From Flammeovirgaceae bacterium (GTDB taxonomy: Bacteria; Bacteroidota; Bacteroidia; Cytophagales; Cyclobacteriaceae), in NCBI GenBank assembly GCA_012032815.1, contig JAAUQD010000012.1:1-37348 (forward strand): a stretch of DNA of 37,348 nt, written 5' to 3'. Under the pieces are notes generated by a model. The model was not told where the DNA came from, did not search any database, and saw nothing but the letters and a program-made list of their open reading frames with translations. Below are positions 18,195-26,607 of the stretch, in pieces. Position 1 is the first letter of the stretch, and every line of letters begins with the position of its first letter. The position numbers and the translations under genes are program-made.

Positions 18195-19313
18195 ATGTTA
18201 TCCTATTTTATTTGGAACGGAAGTCCTGAAATTTTTTCGATTGGATCTTTCTCACTTCGCTGGTACGGATTGCTGTTTGCTGGAGGATTTTTAGTCAGTC
18301 AGCAAATCCTCATTTATATTTTTAAAAAAGAGGGGAAGCCAACAAAAGATGTAGATACCCTTACCGTGTATATGGTTATAGCCACTGTACTCGGTGCTCG
18401 TTTGGGTCATGTTATCTTTTATCAACCCGAATTGTTTCTTACCGATCCATTATCCATTATTCTTCCGTTTGAATTTTCACCTTCGTTCAGGTTCACCGGC
18501 TTAACCGGGTTAGCCAGTCATGGCGGTGCCATCGGTATCTTTATTGCACTTTGGCTTTATGCACGAAAAAGGAAACCCGGGCAAAACTATTTGCAAATTC
18601 TTGATCGCATCGCTATCGTAGTTGCTATTACCGGTTGTTTTATCCGAATGGGTAACTTCTTTAATTCAGAAATTATAGGTGTACCAACAAATTCACCTTT
18701 TGGTGTTGTCTTTATGAATCGTGTTGAACAGACATTATTAGACAAGGGCAATGGTAAAAACCCCATCGAAAGTTTATCCATTACTAAAAACACTGATCTT
18801 CCAAATGGAGCTAACGGACGTGTTCCGCTACAAATCTATTTGTTCTTTACCACGGGATCAGATCCCGTTTCTATTTCAAGCTATATAAGGACAAATGTCA
18901 AATATTATCTCTCTCAGCTTGACGAATTTGTTGACGAACCGGTTTCAGAGCCTGCACGATTTAAACTTGTCGAAGAAAGTTCAGGCACTATTGCCGCTCG
19001 AGTTCAAACCTTTGGGATAGCGAGGCACCCAGCCCAGTTGTATGAATCCATCTCCTGCCTTTTCCTATTCCTTTTCCTTTTTTGGTATTGGAATAAATAC
19101 AAGAATGACCTTCCTCCGGGCAGACTTTTCGCGTATTTCATGATTATTTTGTGGAGTCTTCGATTTTCTTATGAATTTATTAAAGAAAACCAGGTTGATT
19201 TTGAAGGTGACATGACTTTAAATATGGGCCAACTATTGAGCATACCATTATTACTTGCCGGAGTTATTCTTCTGGTATGGACCTATCGAAAGCCTAAAAA
19301 TTTGACCAGTTAA
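18195..19313 (+). CDS. lgt: Prolipoprotein diacylglyceryl transferase
   Basis: Transfers diacylglycerol from phosphatidylglycerol to the lipobox cysteine of prelipoproteins at the inner membrane, the first step of lipoprotein maturation. The polytopic 372-residue protein has LRWYGLLFAGGFL, ATVLGARLGHVIFYQP, GLASHGGAIG, and the signature GCFIRMGNFFNSEIIG. The RHPAQLYES block and two final membrane segments close it. Between GNFFN and RHPAQ there are about 125 residues, far more than the roughly 50 in E. coli. The extra part is hydrophilic and probably periplasmic. The gene is intact, with its own promoter-like site upstream. It serves lipoproteins such as the RND adaptor at 36089-37263. Confidence 0.95.
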   Translation: MLSYFIWNGSPEIFSIGSFSLRWYGLLFAGGFLVSQQILIYIFKKEGKPTKDVDTLTVYMVIATVLGARLGHVIFYQPELFLTDPLSIILPFEFSPSFRFTGLTGLASHGGAIGIFIALWLYARKRKPGQNYLQILDRIAIVVAITGCFIRMGNFFNSEIIGVPTNSPFGVVFMNRVEQTLLDKGNGKNPIESLSITKNTDLPNGANGRVPLQIYLFFTTGSDPVSISSYIRTNVKYYLSQLDEFVDEPVSEPARFKLVEESSGTIAARVQTFGIARHPAQLYESISCLFLFLFLFWYWNKYKNDLPPGRLFAYFMIILWSLRFSYEFIKENQVDFEGDMTLNMGQLLSIPLLLAGVILLVWTYRKPKNLTS

Positions 19314-19355
19314 AATTGTTGTGCTCTGGCTTGAGATTTTACACACCAATGCAGT

Positions 19356-20809
19356 ATGAGGGGATTGATAATAGGTGTTCTCGTATTTATTAGTTTTCCT
19401 TTTCTTATGGAGCCGAAATTGGCTTACGTTATGCAGATTTATTTTCGGATACGATTCCTGTTGATACCAGCCATTCCAAAGTAGTAAGAGTCAACCGGGT
19501 TATAATAATTGGCAATAAGATTACTCGTGACCATATCATTGCGCGCGAACTAAGTGTTAAACCGGGTGACACCATCAATCTTCAGAAATTATCAATTCAA
19601 TTAATTCGAGATCGCGAACGCGTCTATAACCTCCGTTTATTCAATACGGTTAGCCTTCGCACGCTTGAACTTTCACCTGATACCGTTGACTTACTGGTTG
19701 AAGTAACAGAGCGGTGGTATACCTTTCCGGTTCCGATCTTTGAATTATCTGACAGAAATTTCAACGAATGGTGGCAAACCTACAATCACGATTTTTCCCG
19801 AATCAATTATGGCATTCGACTTTACCAATACAATTTTAGGGGAAGAAATGAAACACTTCGATTAACGGCCCAGTTTGGATTTACGCGAAACTTTGAATTA
19901 ATATACCGAATTCCCAACCTGGACAGGCAACAAAAACACGGCCTGACATTCGCCTTTGATTTCAGTGAGCCTAAAAATCTAGCCTACTTCACCGAAAATC
20001 ACAAGCTGTCATTCCTGCGATTAAGAGAAACACTCAGGGAAACACTCGGAGGTGGTATTTCATACAGTTTCAGAAGATCATTTTATGAAACACATACGTT
20101 TAGTGCTACCTATCGGGATAGCCATGTATCCGATACCATCGTATCGCTCAATCCAAACTATTACAAATACAATTCTACAAGCCAGCGATTTGGAACGGTA
20201 TCCTATCAATTTGTTTCAGACCATCGCGATGTAATGGCATACCCCCTCAAAGGATTTAGATTTTCTGCTTTTATCAGCCAGGTGGGATTAGGTTTATCCG
20301 ATGATGCCAACCAATTAGAGCTAAATGTAACGCACGCGCAGCATTTTGATCTGGGGAAGAATTACTATTTGTCAAACTTCAGTTCCATTTATCTAAGTTC
20401 GCCAAGCGATCAGCCTTATTCATTGTTCGGAGCATTGGGCTATCAAAAGCAATTTATAAGAGGATACGAACTTAATGTCATTGAAGGGCCCTGGTATGTA
20501 CTGAATAAAACAACCTTCAAGAAAAAAATATTTTCAAGAAATTGGAATCTTGATGGAGTGACCATTGAACAATTCCAATATTTTCCATTGACTATTTATC
20601 TAAAAACGTATGCTGACTTCGGATACGTGGAAAACTATCCGTTATATGAAGAAAATCAATTCAACCAGGAGCTTTCAAATCGCTTTTTACTTGGAGGAGG
20701 ACTTGGTATTGATATGGTAACTGTATATGATACTGTACTAAGGTTTGAATATAGTATTACCCGTGAAGGGGCGAGGGGATTTTTCTTCCACGCCAAAAAA
20801 GAATTCTAA
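19356..20809 (+). CDS. Omp85 (BamA/TamA-like) outer-membrane protein (frameshifted)
   Basis: A predicted outer-membrane beta-barrel of the Omp85 superfamily. A signal peptide (MRGLIIGVLVFISFPF) starts at the ATG of 19356. After mending the T4 run at 19400-19403 (one base added) it continues SYGAEIGLRYADLF. One POTRA-like domain follows: VNRVIIIGNKITRDHII, then LSVKPGDTIN, a helix, YNLRLFNTVSLR and VDLLVEVTERW. The remaining roughly 380 residues are alternating beta strands (RLYQYNFRGRNETLRL, GISYSFRRSFYE), ending in a terminal Phe (FHAKKEF) as barrel proteins do. About 484 residues in all. No start codon occurs in the frame between 19404 and 20233, so a start-codon-based search sees only the last 191 residues. 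Whether it assembles barrels or moves substrates is unknown. Confidence 0.78.
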
Positions 20810-21433
20810 TTCTTCAATCGCATTGTCTTTTTATTTCCTTTTCGATCGTACCGATACCAAATCCCCGATCTTTTTCCTTCCGTATAGGCACCCGACATAG
20901 TCAGGTTGCCCTCATCATTATAAAACTTCCACTCTCCATCTTCCATGCCCTTTTTATAAAATCCCTCCTGAACCCGTATTCCATTTTCATTCAACACTTT
21001 GGTCTTGCCTTCCGGCAATCCTTTCAGGTAGTTTACAAAACGAAAGAGAGTTCCTTGTTCATAATAGTATAACCAGCAACCTGAATATTGACCGTCTTCA
21101 TAAACCCCCTTTTTCTCTAATGCTCCATTTTGATAAAAATAAAACGCACTATCCATTAACACTCCTTCTTCCCAATATTCCCTGCCTTGTAACTTCCCAT
21201 TAGGATAATAGTACATTACCTCCCCTTGTAGTTTTCCCAATTCATAGTTTTCGAAGGCATTATTCTCTCCGTTTGGATAGAAGTATGACCAAACCCCCCC
21301 GCTTGAGACCCTCTACTACCCGTCCCTTTTCTTTTAACATACCATCTGGATAATAATTTCTGACCGTGTCAGACTGGGCCCAACTTGTAGTTGAGAAAAC
21401 TAAGAAGAGAAAAGGCAATAAATATTTACACAT
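20806..21433 (-). CDS. Secreted MORN/YwqK-like repeat protein (frameshifted)
   Basis: A repeat protein of the MORN-like 'antitoxin YwqK' type. Units of about 22-24 residues read YYPNGKLQGREYWEEG, FYQNGALEKKGVYEDG, YEQGTLFRFVNYLKG, LNENGIRVQEGFYKKG, FYNDEGNLTMSGAYTEG and YDRKGN. The mended N-terminus has a signal peptide (MCKYLLPFLFLVFSTTSWAQ), so it is exported. The frame breaks in the C7 run at 21294-21300. Removing one base gives KRGVWSYFYPNGENN and about 208 residues. Function is unknown, and the YwqK antitoxin label should not be taken literally for a secreted protein. It is divergent from the PorV-like gene with only 19 bp between starts, and its stop interlocks with the Omp85 stop (CTAA, 20806-20809). 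Confidence 0.72.
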
Positions 21434-21452
21434 GAATTATTAACTTATTCCC

Positions 21453-22284
21453 ATGAAAAAGGCCGACTCCTTTTATGGACTCTTTTCTTGATTGTAAAAG
21501 TAGCAAATGCTCAGAGCGTTTCCACTTTTATGGGAGCTCAGGCTGCCGGATTGGGTTATGCTGTAAGTACATCAACCAATGAGTGGTCTGCCATAAACAA
21601 TATCGGAGGACTTGCATATACAGAGGATGCCTTGGCTGCATTTGCAGTTGAAATTATGCCCGCTTTGGAAGGCGCAAATCGCCTCAATGCATTGGGGTGG
21701 TGCCATTTGGTCATCACGCTGCAAGTATCAATTTCTTTAGGTTTGGAGACGATCTATATAATGAGCAAATGATTTCTATGGGGTATTCCAGTTCTTTTGG
21801 AATTGCCTCACTTGGCATTCGACTAAACTACATTCAATACCGTGCTGAGGGTTTTGAAACCCAAGACTATCTAACTTTTGATTTTGGGGGAGTTACTCGT
21901 CTGACGGATCAGTTAACTATTGGAGCTTTTATAAAAAATATAAACCAACCTCTTCTTTCTGATTTTGGCAATGAGAGGATTCCAGCACAAATGGTTTTTG
22001 GTGTTAAATTCTCTCCAACTGAGTTTATAAGTATAATCGGTGAAGTGGATAAAACGCTTAATGAAGTCACTACCTGGAAAGGTGCATTGGAATACATCAT
22101 TTATAAAAAGATCTTTTTTAGAACCGGGTTTAACATTGATCCGAACGCAGGATTTTTTGGAATAGGATACAACCACAATAAATTCAATGTTGATTATGCC
22201 ATCCAATTCCTGGAACAGTTGCAGGCAGGACATCAGGTATCTGTTAGTTACAGAATTAAGAACAAAACAGAGACAGGAAAATGA
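21453..22284 (+). CDS. PorV/PorQ family outer-membrane protein (two frameshifts)
   Basis: A predicted beta-barrel of the FadL-related PorV/PorQ family. Some members serve the type IX secretion system, others are uncharacterised. The mended start gives a signal peptide (MKKGRLLLWTLFLIVKVANAQ). Next comes the family's N-terminal pattern of a Gly/Ala-rich plug, FMGAQAAGLGYAVSTSTNEWSAINNIGGLA, where INNIGGLA stands for the usual NPAGL. The C-terminal half is amphipathic strands ending QAGHQVSVSYRIKNK. Breaks lie in the A5 run at 21456-21460 and the G4 run at 21694-21697. One added base in each gives about 277 residues, short for PorV proper and so perhaps a PorQ-like relative. Its stop overlaps the next ATG (ATGA, 22281-22284), so the HhH protein is coupled to it. 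Confidence 0.72.
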
Positions 22285-24350
22285 GAAGAGGCCATTGTAT
22301 TGTAAGTTTACTATTGGCTATTTGCAGCATTGGCTTTCTGCCAGCTTTTTCCCAGGTTAAAAGGCAAGATGTTGATTTCGAAAAACTGTTTGACGATTTA
22401 TTCCCGGTACAGGATCTTGACCTCAACTATGACGAATTGTACGAGAACCTGGCTCAGATTTTAATCAATCCTATTGACTTGAATGAAGCAACTCACCAAC
22501 AGCTTCAATCGCTTTATTTACTCAATGAAATGCAGGTCAATGAAATAGTTGATTACCGGAATAAAACCGGACCCTTCTTATCCATCTATGAATTACAATC
22601 CTTAGAATCCATCGATAGTCAAACCCTGGAAAAGATATTGCCATTTTTCACGGTTGAAGATGCCAGTAAAACTATGAACAGGACATTTTGGCAACGCTTA
22701 TCAACTGAGCAAAATAACTATTTCATTTTACGATACGAACGCACCATTGAAACTAAACATGGATACCGTGCAGACACGGATTCAGCAGCAAGGTATGCTG
22801 GTTCGCCAGACAAATTTTATGCTCGGTACCGGGTTAGTCGCACCGGTGACTTCAGTTTTGGTTTTACCATCGAAAAAGATGCAGGAGAACAAATAGCATG
22901 GACACCTGCAAATAAAATCTATGGCTTCGATAACTACTCTTTCCATGCGCAAGTTATGAATCAGGGAATTTTCAAAAACATAATCATTGGTGACTATCAG
23001 GCTCAATTTGGTCAGGGATTGGGGCTGGGCGGAGGATTTGGAATGGGAAAAGGTTCTGAAACGATTACCACTATACGAAGGGCTAATCTTGGTTTTATTC
23101 CCTATACCTCCCTGAATGAATTTGGGTTTTTCAGGGGCATGGCCATTACTGTGGAGCCTATCCTCAATTTTAAAATAAATGGATTTGGATCGTCCATTTC
23201 AAGAGATGGTCTACTTCAACAAGATTCAGAGTCTGACCAATCCTTTTTTACTTCCCTGACGGCAACCGGGCTGCATCGTACACCGAGAGAATTAAGTGCT
23301 CGCAAACAAATACGAGAAAATAATTTAGGTCTGACCTTGAATTATCAATTCAAATCACTTGAGGCAGGCATAATGGTACATCACACCTCGTTGAATCCTC
23401 CGCTTCAACCCAACCCAAACACGTACAATCAATTTCTCTTTTCGGGAACTGGCATTACTAATATCGGGTCATTTTTAAATTACTCATATTCCAACTATAC
23501 CGTATTTGGTGAATTCTCTAAATCACTTGATGCCGGTTATGGGTTCAATGCCGGTCTGTTAAGCAGCCTGACATCAAGTTTTGACTTTTCCCTTTTTATC
23601 CGGCACTATGAACCTGATTACCAAACTTTCTACACTAATGCTGTTGCTGAAAACTCCATACCGAGAAATGAATCCGGGATGTATTGGGGATTAAAATATA
23701 AGATCAATCATTCCATTACCGCGTCAGGGTATGTTGATGTCTTTAAATTTCCATGGTTGCGTTACCGCGGATATTCCCCATCAACCGGATCCGAAGGTTT
23801 GCTTCGGCTAACCTGGCAACCATCAAAATTGGTGAGTTTTTTCATTCAGGGCCGTCAGGAATCGAAAATCAGAAATCTTCCGGATAACACAACAAATTAT
23901 AAGACGGGTATGGGAACAAAAAATAATTTCTGGCTCAATGCAGATTACTCCCTGACCAAAAACATTCACCTTAAGACGAGAGGACAGTTCAGCAATTATA
24001 AACTGGAAGGAAACAAGACAAACGGGATGACACTGATTCAGGATGTAAATGTAGATGCCGGGCGATTTACCATTTCCGCCAGATATGCCCTATTTGATAC
24101 GGATGATATTGACAATCGTCAATATGTTTATGAAAGGGATGTCTGGCTGGCGTTTTCATTCCCATCTTATTCAGGTGTGGGGGTGAGGAGTTATTTGATG
24201 GTTCAATATAATGTCAACCGAAATGTAGACCTTTGGATTCGTTGGGCCAGAACTCAATTTTCAGATCGGGAAACCATAGGAAGTGGTGGAGAATTGATTG
24301 ATGGAGATACCCGAAATGATATTAAATTTCAATTACGATTTAGATTCTAG
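22281..24350 (+). CDS. Exported helix-hairpin-helix protein with large beta-rich C-terminal region
   Basis: A 689-residue protein with a signal peptide (about 1-24, SIGFLPAFSQ). Residues 60-122 resemble two ComEA-type helix-hairpin-helix units: INPIDLNEATHQQLQ, EIVDYRNKTGPFLSIYELQ and LEKILPFF. The Gly-x-Gly hairpin that contacts DNA in ComEA is missing: the turns read LNEMQ and ESIDS. From about residue 145 to the end the protein is almost entirely alternating amphipathic beta strands with Tyr/Phe girdles, ending KFQLRFRF, which is typical of outer-membrane barrels. I infer an outer-membrane protein with a periplasmic HhH-like domain. It is coupled to the PorV-like gene by an ATGA overlap. 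Function is unknown, and DNA uptake would be a guess. Confidence 0.75.
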   Translation: MRRGHCIVSLLLAICSIGFLPAFSQVKRQDVDFEKLFDDLFPVQDLDLNYDELYENLAQILINPIDLNEATHQQLQSLYLLNEMQVNEIVDYRNKTGPFLSIYELQSLESIDSQTLEKILPFFTVEDASKTMNRTFWQRLSTEQNNYFILRYERTIETKHGYRADTDSAARYAGSPDKFYARYRVSRTGDFSFGFTIEKDAGEQIAWTPANKIYGFDNYSFHAQVMNQGIFKNIIIGDYQAQFGQGLGLGGGFGMGKGSETITTIRRANLGFIPYTSLNEFGFFRGMAITVEPILNFKINGFGSSISRDGLLQQDSESDQSFFTSLTATGLHRTPRELSARKQIRENNLGLTLNYQFKSLEAGIMVHHTSLNPPLQPNPNTYNQFLFSGTGITNIGSFLNYSYSNYTVFGEFSKSLDAGYGFNAGLLSSLTSSFDFSLFIRHYEPDYQTFYTNAVAENSIPRNESGMYWGLKYKINHSITASGYVDVFKFPWLRYRGYSPSTGSEGLLRLTWQPSKLVSFFIQGRQESKIRNLPDNTTNYKTGMGTKNNFWLNADYSLTKNIHLKTRGQFSNYKLEGNKTNGMTLIQDVNVDAGRFTISARYALFDTDDIDNRQYVYERDVWLAFSFPSYSGVGVRSYLMVQYNVNRNVDLWIRWARTQFSDRETIGSGGELIDGDTRNDIKFQLRFRF

Positions 24351-24352
24351 GT

Positions 24353-24457
24353 ATGCACGCGACAGAACTTATTACACCCGGATTAATTATAACCATGTGT
24401 GTTGGGTTAGTCTTGTTTATAATTGTGTATCGAATAATTTTCAAGAAAAAAAAATAA
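24353..24457 (+). CDS. Possible 34-residue single-pass membrane peptide
   Basis: A short frame begins two bases after the HhH stop: ATG, then a polar start (HATELITPG), one hydrophobic segment (LIITMCVGLVLFIIVY) and a basic tail (RIIFKKKK). This charge pattern fits a small inner-membrane peptide with its C-terminus in the cytoplasm. Position directly behind the HhH gene supports cotranslation. Short frames of this kind can occur by chance, and the A-rich end could hide an indel that changes the tail. Confidence 0.4.
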   Translation: MHATELITPGLIITMCVGLVLFIIVYRIIFKKKK

Positions 24458-24486
24458 AAAAATAAGCTCTTCAACCAGTTCAATGT

Positions 24487-24515
24487 TTGTTTACCGAAAC
24501 ACCTTTTTAGCATTG
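24487..24515 (+). promoter_or_regulatory. Possible promoter of the head-GIN gene
   Basis: TTG (24487-24489), an 18-bp spacer and TAGCATTG (24508-24515) resemble the Bacteroidota promoter with one mismatch in TAnnTTTG. It lies 35-60 bp upstream of the ATG at 24550. Weak evidence. Confidence 0.25.
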
Positions 24516-24549
24516 CCCTTTGGGTTATATTGACCGAAAATCAACTTTT

Positions 24550-25272
24550 ATGAAGAACATATTGATTATACTGTTTCTTTTGGTCAGCTCGGTTGTATCT
24601 GGTCAAAACACCAAAAAGACTATTGAACTTCCTGAGTTTAAAAGCATTTATAACAACTCAAATTATTCGATTTATTTAAAACAAACCAACAAGCAGGAAG
24701 TAGCGGTAGAGGCACTGACAGAAATTTTTGATGTGACGGAAATTAAAGTCGAAAACGGAGTTTTAATTGTAAACGTGGATCGTAAGCCGGACAATCAAAG
24801 TAAAAGTGTTTGGGCTAAAATCGATGACATTAAGATTAACCCCACCATGAAACTTATCATTAGCATGAAATCCATTCAGGAATTACAGGTAAATGGTGGC
24901 GGAAAAATTATTGCTGAAAACTCTTTGGCATCCGATAAGCTTTCTCTTGTGGTAACCGGTTCTGGAGGACTTGATCTGGATGTAAAAGGCAATGAAATTG
25001 ATGGGGAAGTGAGTGGTTCAGGAAATATTGCCATAAAAGGCTATGACACTTCATTGAATGTTTTGATGAGCGGAAGTGGAGCATTTAACGGATTCAATTG
25101 CGAACTTGAAAGCGCTAAAGTAAAAATGAGCGGATCAGGGGCATGTGAACTTAATGTAACCGGTAGCCTGGATGCTTTCGTTTCCGGAAGCGGAACTCTA
25201 AAGCATAAAGGAAATACTAAAAATGTAATCCGTAAGATCTATGGCTCCGGAACTGTGGATCGCGCTTACTAA
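24550..25272 (+). CDS. Exported head-GIN (DUF2807) domain protein
   Basis: A 240-residue exported protein. I chose ATG at 24550 because it begins a clean signal peptide (MKNILIILFLLVSSVVSGQ); an in-frame start 30 bases earlier adds charged residues. The mature part opens with FKSIYNNSNYSIYLKQTN and ends in repeated short strands punctuated by Gly-Ser turns (TGSGGL, SGSGNI, SGSGAF, SGSGAC, SGSGTL, YGSGTV). These form the right-handed beta-helix expected for DUF2807. No enzyme motif. Family members are common in Bacteroidota envelopes with unknown role. The stop lies 12 bp before the nitrilase start, so cotranscription is possible. Confidence 0.85.
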   Translation: MKNILIILFLLVSSVVSGQNTKKTIELPEFKSIYNNSNYSIYLKQTNKQEVAVEALTEIFDVTEIKVENGVLIVNVDRKPDNQSKSVWAKIDDIKINPTMKLIISMKSIQELQVNGGGKIIAENSLASDKLSLVVTGSGGLDLDVKGNEIDGEVSGSGNIAIKGYDTSLNVLMSGSGAFNGFNCELESAKVKMSGSGACELNVTGSLDAFVSGSGTLKHKGNTKNVIRKIYGSGTVDRAY

Positions 25273-25284
25273 TCCTTTCAAATC

Positions 25285-26193
25285 ATGATGAAATCGTTTG
25301 TCGCTGCCGTAGTACAGGATGCTCCTGTTTTTTTTGACAAAGAAAAAACAATTGATAAAATCGAATCTAAAGTTCGTGAGGCAGCAAAAGAAAAGGCTCA
25401 ACTAATTCTATTTCCTGAAGTTTTTATACCCGGCTATCCCCGCGGTCTTATTTTTGGAACGGTAGTGGGTGGCCGTACCCCGGAAGGAAGAGAATTATTT
25501 CTGAGGTATTGGCAAAACTCAATTGAAGTACCAGGTCATGAAACAGAAAGGTTAGCTAAGCTGGCTAAGGAAGTGAAGTCTTATATTATATTGGGTGTTA
25601 CCGAACGTGACAAAATAAGTGACACGCTTTATTGTACACTGCTCTATTTTTCTCCCGAAGGAAAATTATTACACAAGCACCGCAAACTAAAACCAACTGC
25701 TGCCGAACGAATACTTTGGGGAGAAGGAGAAGGTAAAGATCTTCAAGTACAGGACACACCGTTAGGCAAAATTGGTGGGTTAATTTGCTGGGAAAATTAT
25801 ATGCCAATGGCACGAATGGCGCTGTACGAACAAGGTATAGAAATCTACGTTGCACCAACAGCCGATTGCCGAGACAGTTGGCAGGCATCATTGACACATA
25901 TTGCCTGCGAGGGAAGATGCTTTGTATTGGGTTGTAACCAGTATCTGACAAAAAATCATTACCCTGAAGACCTTCAAAAACTGCTCGGTGACCATCCCTC
26001 ACTGCCGAGTACGGGAGGAAGTGTAATTATTTCACCTCTCGGCAAGTCCATTGCAGGGCCGTTGTATGACCAGCCCGGTATACTATATGCGGAAATTGAT
26101 CATCGCGAAATCGTTAAAGCCAAGATGGATTTTGACGTAATTGGGCATTATTCCAGGCCTGATGTGTTTGAATATAGCTGGAGAAAGGGCTGA
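25285..26193 (+). CDS. Nitrilase (carbon-nitrogen hydrolase family)
   Basis: A cytoplasmic 302-residue hydrolase of the nitrilase superfamily with the full catalytic triad: E45 (LFPEVFIPGYPRG), K134 (HRKLKPT) and C168 (GLICWENYMPMARMALY). The blocks IEIYVAPTADCRDSW and CEGRCFVLGCNQY match the true nitrilase branch (nitrile to carboxylate plus ammonia) better than amidase or NAD-synthetase branches. Natural substrate is unknown. No frameshift. Either ATG (25285 or 25288) could start it. It follows the head-GIN gene closely and precedes the separately promoted RRM gene. Confidence 0.88.
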   Translation: MMKSFVAAVVQDAPVFFDKEKTIDKIESKVREAAKEKAQLILFPEVFIPGYPRGLIFGTVVGGRTPEGRELFLRYWQNSIEVPGHETERLAKLAKEVKSYIILGVTERDKISDTLYCTLLYFSPEGKLLHKHRKLKPTAAERILWGEGEGKDLQVQDTPLGKIGGLICWENYMPMARMALYEQGIEIYVAPTADCRDSWQASLTHIACEGRCFVLGCNQYLTKNHYPEDLQKLLGDHPSLPSTGGSVIISPLGKSIAGPLYDQPGILYAEIDHREIVKAKMDFDVIGHYSRPDVFEYSWRKG

Positions 26194-26199
26194 AAAAGC

Positions 26200-26227
26200 T
26201 TGTAAATTCAAAATTTGTATATCTTTG
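26200..26227 (+). promoter_or_regulatory. Candidate promoter of the RRM gene
   Basis: TTG at 26200-26202, a 17-bp spacer and an exact TATCTTTG at 26220-26227 match the Bacteroidota consensus fully. Transcription would start near 26234, leaving a leader of about 90 bases before the ATG at 26326. The leader is AT-rich. Confidence 0.55.
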
Positions 26228-26325
26228 TTTGGTTATTTGATATTTCCTGCTGTTGAACTTTATTTTTGTTCGTAGTTGAAGTATTAAATGAACTGGTAAA
26301 TTTATTAACTAAACTATTAACAGAA

Positions 26326-26586
26326 ATGAACATTTATGTCGCTAACATCTCCTGGAAGTCAACAGAAGAAGAGCTAAAAAAACTTTTTGAAACGTACGGA
26401 GAAGTTACCTCAGTGAAGGTTATCGTTGACAAATTCACTCAACGCAGTCGTGGTTTTGGGTTTGTTGAAATGGCTGATGACAATGCAGCGCGTACTGCCA
26501 TTAATGAACTTAATGGTAAAGATTTCAATGGCAGAAACCTGGTTGTAAACGAGGCACGGGCGAAATCAGATTCGCAAAAGGGATAA
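26326..26586 (+). CDS. RRM-domain RNA-binding protein
   Basis: A small single-RRM protein of 86 residues of the type found in Bacteroidota and cyanobacteria (Rbp). RNP2 is IYVANI (3-8) and RNP1 is RGFGFVEM (42-49), with the RNA-stacking aromatics Y4, F44 and F46 present. The tail KSDSQKG is short and basic. I chose ATG at 26326 because the RRM starts right there; the in-frame extension to 26266 is hydrophobic filler inside the leader. In Bacteroides such proteins act as global post-transcriptional regulators, and that role here is inferred. The gene has its own promoter-like site and a strong terminator, so it is a monocistronic unit. Confidence 0.93.
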   Translation: MNIYVANISWKSTEEELKKLFETYGEVTSVKVIVDKFTQRSRGFGFVEMADDNAARTAINELNGKDFNGRNLVVNEARAKSDSQKG

Positions 26587-26607
26587 TTAAAATTATACTT
26601 GATTATG

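Noticed and set aside
21294-21300. C7 tract inside a secreted repeat-protein gene, as a phase-variation switch
   Set aside because: A poly-C contingency locus was tempting, but the same kind of shift occurs in pyk, nadE and miaA at shorter runs, so sequence error explains it without a special mechanism.
20806-21433. YwqK-type antitoxin of a toxin-antitoxin pair
   Set aside because: The mended protein has a clear export signal and there is no toxin-like partner beside it, so only the repeat architecture is supported.
25285-26193. Nitrilase as part of a cyanide or aldoxime gene cluster
   Set aside because: No aldoxime dehydratase, nitrile hydratase, radical SAM or acetyltransferase partner lies nearby, so only the enzyme family is called.
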